The notes under the pieces are model-generated. The model made no database searches and was not told the DNA's origin. It was given only the letters and a program-made list of their open reading frames with translations. DNA of 64,000 nt from the NCBI RefSeq assembly GCF_004342685.1, contig NZ_SMBZ01000010.1:1-64000 (forward strand). The letters are read 5' to 3'. Positions 61,315 through 64,000 of the stretch are shown here, piece after piece. Position 1 is the stretch's first letter. The number at the start of each line of letters is the position of its first letter. A program made the translations under genes and the position numbers. The stretch is from Sphingobacterium alimentarium (GTDB lineage Bacteria; Bacteroidota; Bacteroidia; Sphingobacteriales; Sphingobacteriaceae).

Positions 61315-64000
61315 TTAATTTAAATATTTTGTTAGAATCTCCATTTTCTCATTAGGGATTTCGGCAAGTTCTTGCTCTAAAGTATTAATTTGATTTTCTA
61401 TTTTCTCAATTTTTGAAACAATTTTTTGTTGTTCTGATAATGAAGGTAGAATTATCTTGTAATCCATAATGTGCTGTTTGTCACCACGTGGCATTTTCAG
61501 TCCTTTGGGTTTTTCCATTTCATAGTCAAAAAACTCATCTTGCTTTAAAGTATAGTAGATATATTTTGATTCAAAACTGTCATCTATGCTCTGTAAAACT
61601 AACACATCATTTGAACTTCCACCATTATTATTTGCAAACCAGATTTTCTTCAAATACGGTCTAATATTTGACAATAAAATGTCTCCTATTTTATATTCTG
61701 TAGATGTTCCTGTATTTGAAACAAAATTAGAGTCAACTTTCCCCCTTGTATTTTGCAGTAGGTTATCAACACCTATGTAGTTTTTTGAAGTCAATTGGGC
61801 AGAACTAATTTTTTTATCAGAATATTTACATAATTCTCGAAGTTTTTTATGTTCTCCGACAACTGTACTGATGATGTTTTTAATTTCATCTTTTAATTTT
61901 AATATAGTATCGATTGCTTTCTTCTCTTTAGTTTCTATAACTTCAATATCCTTGACAATTTTTTCCTGCACATTTTGTGGCGGAACTGGGATTTTAATTT
62001 CATTAATAAGACCAGAAAGATTATTGATATTAGAACCACTGCCAATATCTCTGATACTTTGCCTTAATAATGAATTTAGAAGCTGATAGATATATTTGGG
62101 TTTCACTTCGTTTTTGGTTCTGATGATTCCCATAAAACCACCTGCCAAATAGTTGGTGTCACCATCAATAAATGCAACTTTCCCCAAATGTTCTATGCTT
62201 CCACTTGAAAAGCAAATAAAAACATCATTTTTCTTTAGCTTTTTTTCTTCTGGAACATTAAACCCATCAAAAAGATACACTTCTTTCTTAATTTCAAAGT
62301 CTCCATTAAGGGTAATATTATCGGCAGTTAAAACTATGTTTTCCGTTTTTTCAATAGTTTGGTCAGCTTTTGAGTAAGTAACACCTTTGATTATATTAGC
62401 TACTTCATCAAATCGCTTTTCATCCCATTTGGTTTCAATTTTTATCTTTTTTTTTACATTCAGAGAAACGTTTAAATCAAAATCAAAACGGTTAAAGTTT
62501 AGCATTTCCTCTAATTTTGTATAGAATACATTTTCTTTTAATGTTTCATCTATTTCAGAGAAATACTTTCCTTTAAAAGCATTGTTGATATATGTACTTG
62601 CTTTTTTAATGTCATTGTCATTATTTACATTGTACATTTTTGTACAATCGTCAATAGTGGAACGACCGTTTACAGGATGAATTCCCTCGCTTCCTTTCCC
62701 GTTTCGGAATTCATATCCTAAAAATTGTTTTTCTTTTGTTTTACTTCCCGATTTTACAACAACTACTTTTTGTGAAACGGTTAACACAAAATAAAACAAT
62801 TTTTCTTCTTCTCTTTGATGCAGTTGGTTCCAAAATTCATCATCATTCTTGGATTTTATTTTCTTTCTGTATTCTTTATAAATATCATGAGCCAATATTG
62901 TTTCGTTTGGTTCATTCTTTAATAAAGAGATGTAATCATCTAAAGAAATGTTTTCCCAAACGTGATTTACATATTTTGATAATGATTTTTGAACACCATT
63001 TATAGTAACATCTTTTGTGTTATTAATGCTTTGATGGCAAGATTTTTTAAGCTCCTCAATATTTTTATATTTTCGTCTTAAAAAGAGTGTGACAGTACTT
63101 GTATTAGTAGCCATAAAAGTAAAGCTACCAAACTCCGTAATAGCAATTATATCAAAGTTTTGAAAAATAATTTCCCTTGTTCTTGTATGTAGATTACCTG
63201 TATTAGTTAAAATAGAACTTGGTAAAATAATAGCAGCCAAACCATCCTCTTTTAAAAGTTGTTTGGTTCTTTCGATAAACATACATTCAATTTCAGAACT
63301 TTTATCTGTTAACAGATTGAAAAGTTCAAAATCTTTGTCTGCATTTTTATTTTTCAGATCTCCTTTAAAAGTTGGTACAGAATATGGCGGATTGGAAACA
63401 ACAATTGAGAATTTTTCCAATTCTGAATCATCTATTTTCTTTAATCTCCCTACAAAACTTTTCGAATCTTTAAAGCTATCCAAACCATCTCCGTGTATAA
63501 TTTGAGCAAGACCATCCCCATAAAAATAGCAACCTACTTTCGCTACTTTTACTAATCTGTAATCTTTCTCAATTCCATATACATATTTTGCCGCCCAATC
63601 ATATTTCTTGCGTTGCCAAACTTCAATGTCTTCAATCACATCAGGATATAAGTTGGTTGTATCAATATTGGTATCAATTACATTTTGATATTCTTCCATT
63701 ACTTCAGTGATGAAATGTCCACTACCTACGGCATAATCAATTACGGCAGGAAGCTTCGCTGTTTCGCCTTTTAATTGCTCATTAATCAATTCTTTTATTG
63801 GAAGTGATTTTATGATAAATCTTGTAATTGGTGGAGGACTGAAAAACTGACCAGCTTTTTGTTTTAAACCAGTTGTAAGTAGTCGCTCAAAAAAATCGCT
63901 TAAGTGCGCTTGTCTTCGAGGATAGCGAATTTGATATTTATGTAATAATTCTACAACTTCTTTTAAAACCCGATGGTTGTCATCAAATGATTCACTATCA
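61315..64000 (-). CDS. N6-adenine DNA methyltransferase fused to specificity domains (partial)
   Basis: The frame stays open to the window edge, so the start lies beyond 64000; an apparent start at 63789 is only an internal TTG. The upstream part reads LKQKAGQFFSPPPITRFI, the type I M-subunit motif. The methyltransferase core follows with VIDYAVGSGHF (SAM motif I) and VVSNPPYSVP (NPPY). The C-terminal half contains two target recognition domains with coiled-coil linkers (KIPVPPQNVQEKIVKDIE and LPSLSEQQKIVSKIE). This is an M-S fusion, as in single-chain type I or type IIG/BcgI-like systems. A nuclease or helicase may lie outside the window. Strongly AT-rich. Confidence 0.9.
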   Translation of the reverse strand, partial: DSESFDDNHRVLKEVVELLHKYQIRYPRRQAHLSDFFERLLTTGLKQKAGQFFSPPPITRFIIKSLPIKELINEQLKGETAKLPAVIDYAVGSGHFITEVMEEYQNVIDTNIDTTNLYPDVIEDIEVWQRKKYDWAAKYVYGIEKDYRLVKVAKVGCYFYGDGLAQIIHGDGLDSFKDSKSFVGRLKKIDDSELEKFSIVVSNPPYSVPTFKGDLKNKNADKDFELFNLLTDKSSEIECMFIERTKQLLKEDGLAAIILPSSILTNTGNLHTRTREIIFQNFDIIAITEFGSFTFMATNTSTVTLFLRRKYKNIEELKKSCHQSINNTKDVTINGVQKSLSKYVNHVWENISLDDYISLLKNEPNETILAHDIYKEYRKKIKSKNDDEFWNQLHQREEEKLFYFVLTVSQKVVVVKSGSKTKEKQFLGYEFRNGKGSEGIHPVNGRSTIDDCTKMYNVNNDNDIKKASTYINNAFKGKYFSEIDETLKENVFYTKLEEMLNFNRFDFDLNVSLNVKKKIKIETKWDEKRFDEVANIIKGVTYSKADQTIEKTENIVLTADNITLNGDFEIKKEVYLFDGFNVPEEKKLKKNDVFICFSSGSIEHLGKVAFIDGDTNYLAGGFMGIIRTKNEVKPKYIYQLLNSLLRQSIRDIGSGSNINNLSGLINEIKIPVPPQNVQEKIVKDIEVIETKEKKAIDTILKLKDEIKNIISTVVGEHKKLRELCKYSDKKISSAQLTSKNYIGVDNLLQNTRGKVDSNFVSNTGTSTEYKIGDILLSNIRPYLKKIWFANNNGGSSNDVLVLQSIDDSFESKYIYYTLKQDEFFDYEMEKPKGLKMPRGDKQHIMDYKIILPSLSEQQKIVSKIEKIENQINTLEQELAEIPNEKMEILTKYLN

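Noticed and set aside
63789-63791. Apparent start of the methyltransferase at 63789
   Set aside because: It is an internal TTG. The same frame stays open to 64000 and carries the conserved GQFFSPPPITRFI motif upstream, so the gene is truncated by the window.

Overview
The window looks like a chromosome segment of a Bacteroidota bacterium, most likely a Sphingobacterium-like member of the Sphingobacteriaceae. This rests on family content: gliding-phylum lipoproteins with an S-C lipobox, DUF4296, DUF6922 and DUF3408 proteins, an IntDOT-type integrase, TAnnTTTG promoter elements and generally weak ribosome binding sites. No database search was run, so the genus is an inference.

Bases 1-51700 read as ordinary chromosome. 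1-8100 holds a small membrane/secreted pair, dapA-ligA, a cell-envelope glycosyltransferase/acyltransferase pair, a WbqC-type protein, an outer-membrane protein, twin repeat-plus-hairpin units that may be small RNAs, and a sugar O-acetyltransferase. 8180-12630 holds gpsA, hemF and two M16 peptidase-like genes. 12690-13674 is a broken NamZ/DUF1343 gene. 13680-21222 is an AraC-type regulator divergent from a complete oxidative L-fucose pathway: transporter, mutarotase, dehydrogenase, lactonase, dehydratase, second dehydrogenase, diketo-acid hydrolase. 21260-23355 is a hybrid histidine kinase broken by one in-frame stop and one single-base frameshift. 23800-31930 carries a PhnA-type protein, a YpfJ-type zinc peptidase, a LuxE-like protein, fabG, mqo, a TPP riboswitch with pnuT and an acyl-CoA-dehydrogenase-like gene, and a lipoprotein. 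31930-40630 is housekeeping and hypothetical genes: an LLM oxidoreductase, a THUMP-like methyltransferase, aspartate kinase, a YggS-type PLP protein and mutS2.

A tight five-gene minus-strand operon occupies 40684-48724. In transcription order it encodes an HD phosphohydrolase fused to a Pycsar-effector-type membrane domain, an SdiA-regulated-type beta-propeller lipoprotein, an exported calcineurin-like phosphoesterase, a GAF-domain protein, and an outer-membrane D15 barrel. The N-terminal region of the barrel protein carries kinase-like motifs. The mixture of nucleotide-signalling and surface parts makes this the most interesting chromosomal locus.

From about 51.7-52.0 kb to the end of the window is one end of an integrative conjugative or mobilizable element. 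It has a tyrosine integrase, a GIY-YIG cargo gene, two overlapping excisionase-like HTH genes, an exported zinc-protease-like cargo gene, an AbiEii nucleotidyltransferase with two tandem DUF6922 proteins, a DUF3408 gene, mobA-mobB with a candidate oriT, and a partial methyltransferase-specificity fusion restriction-modification gene that runs off the right edge. Four intergenic places in this element carry a 40-bp array of four TGGC-type iterons spaced exactly 10 bp apart. Each lies upstream of a minus-strand gene. These arrays look like a shared element-specific control site and are the best candidate for something undescribed here. No CRISPR array, rRNA or complete tRNA gene was seen.
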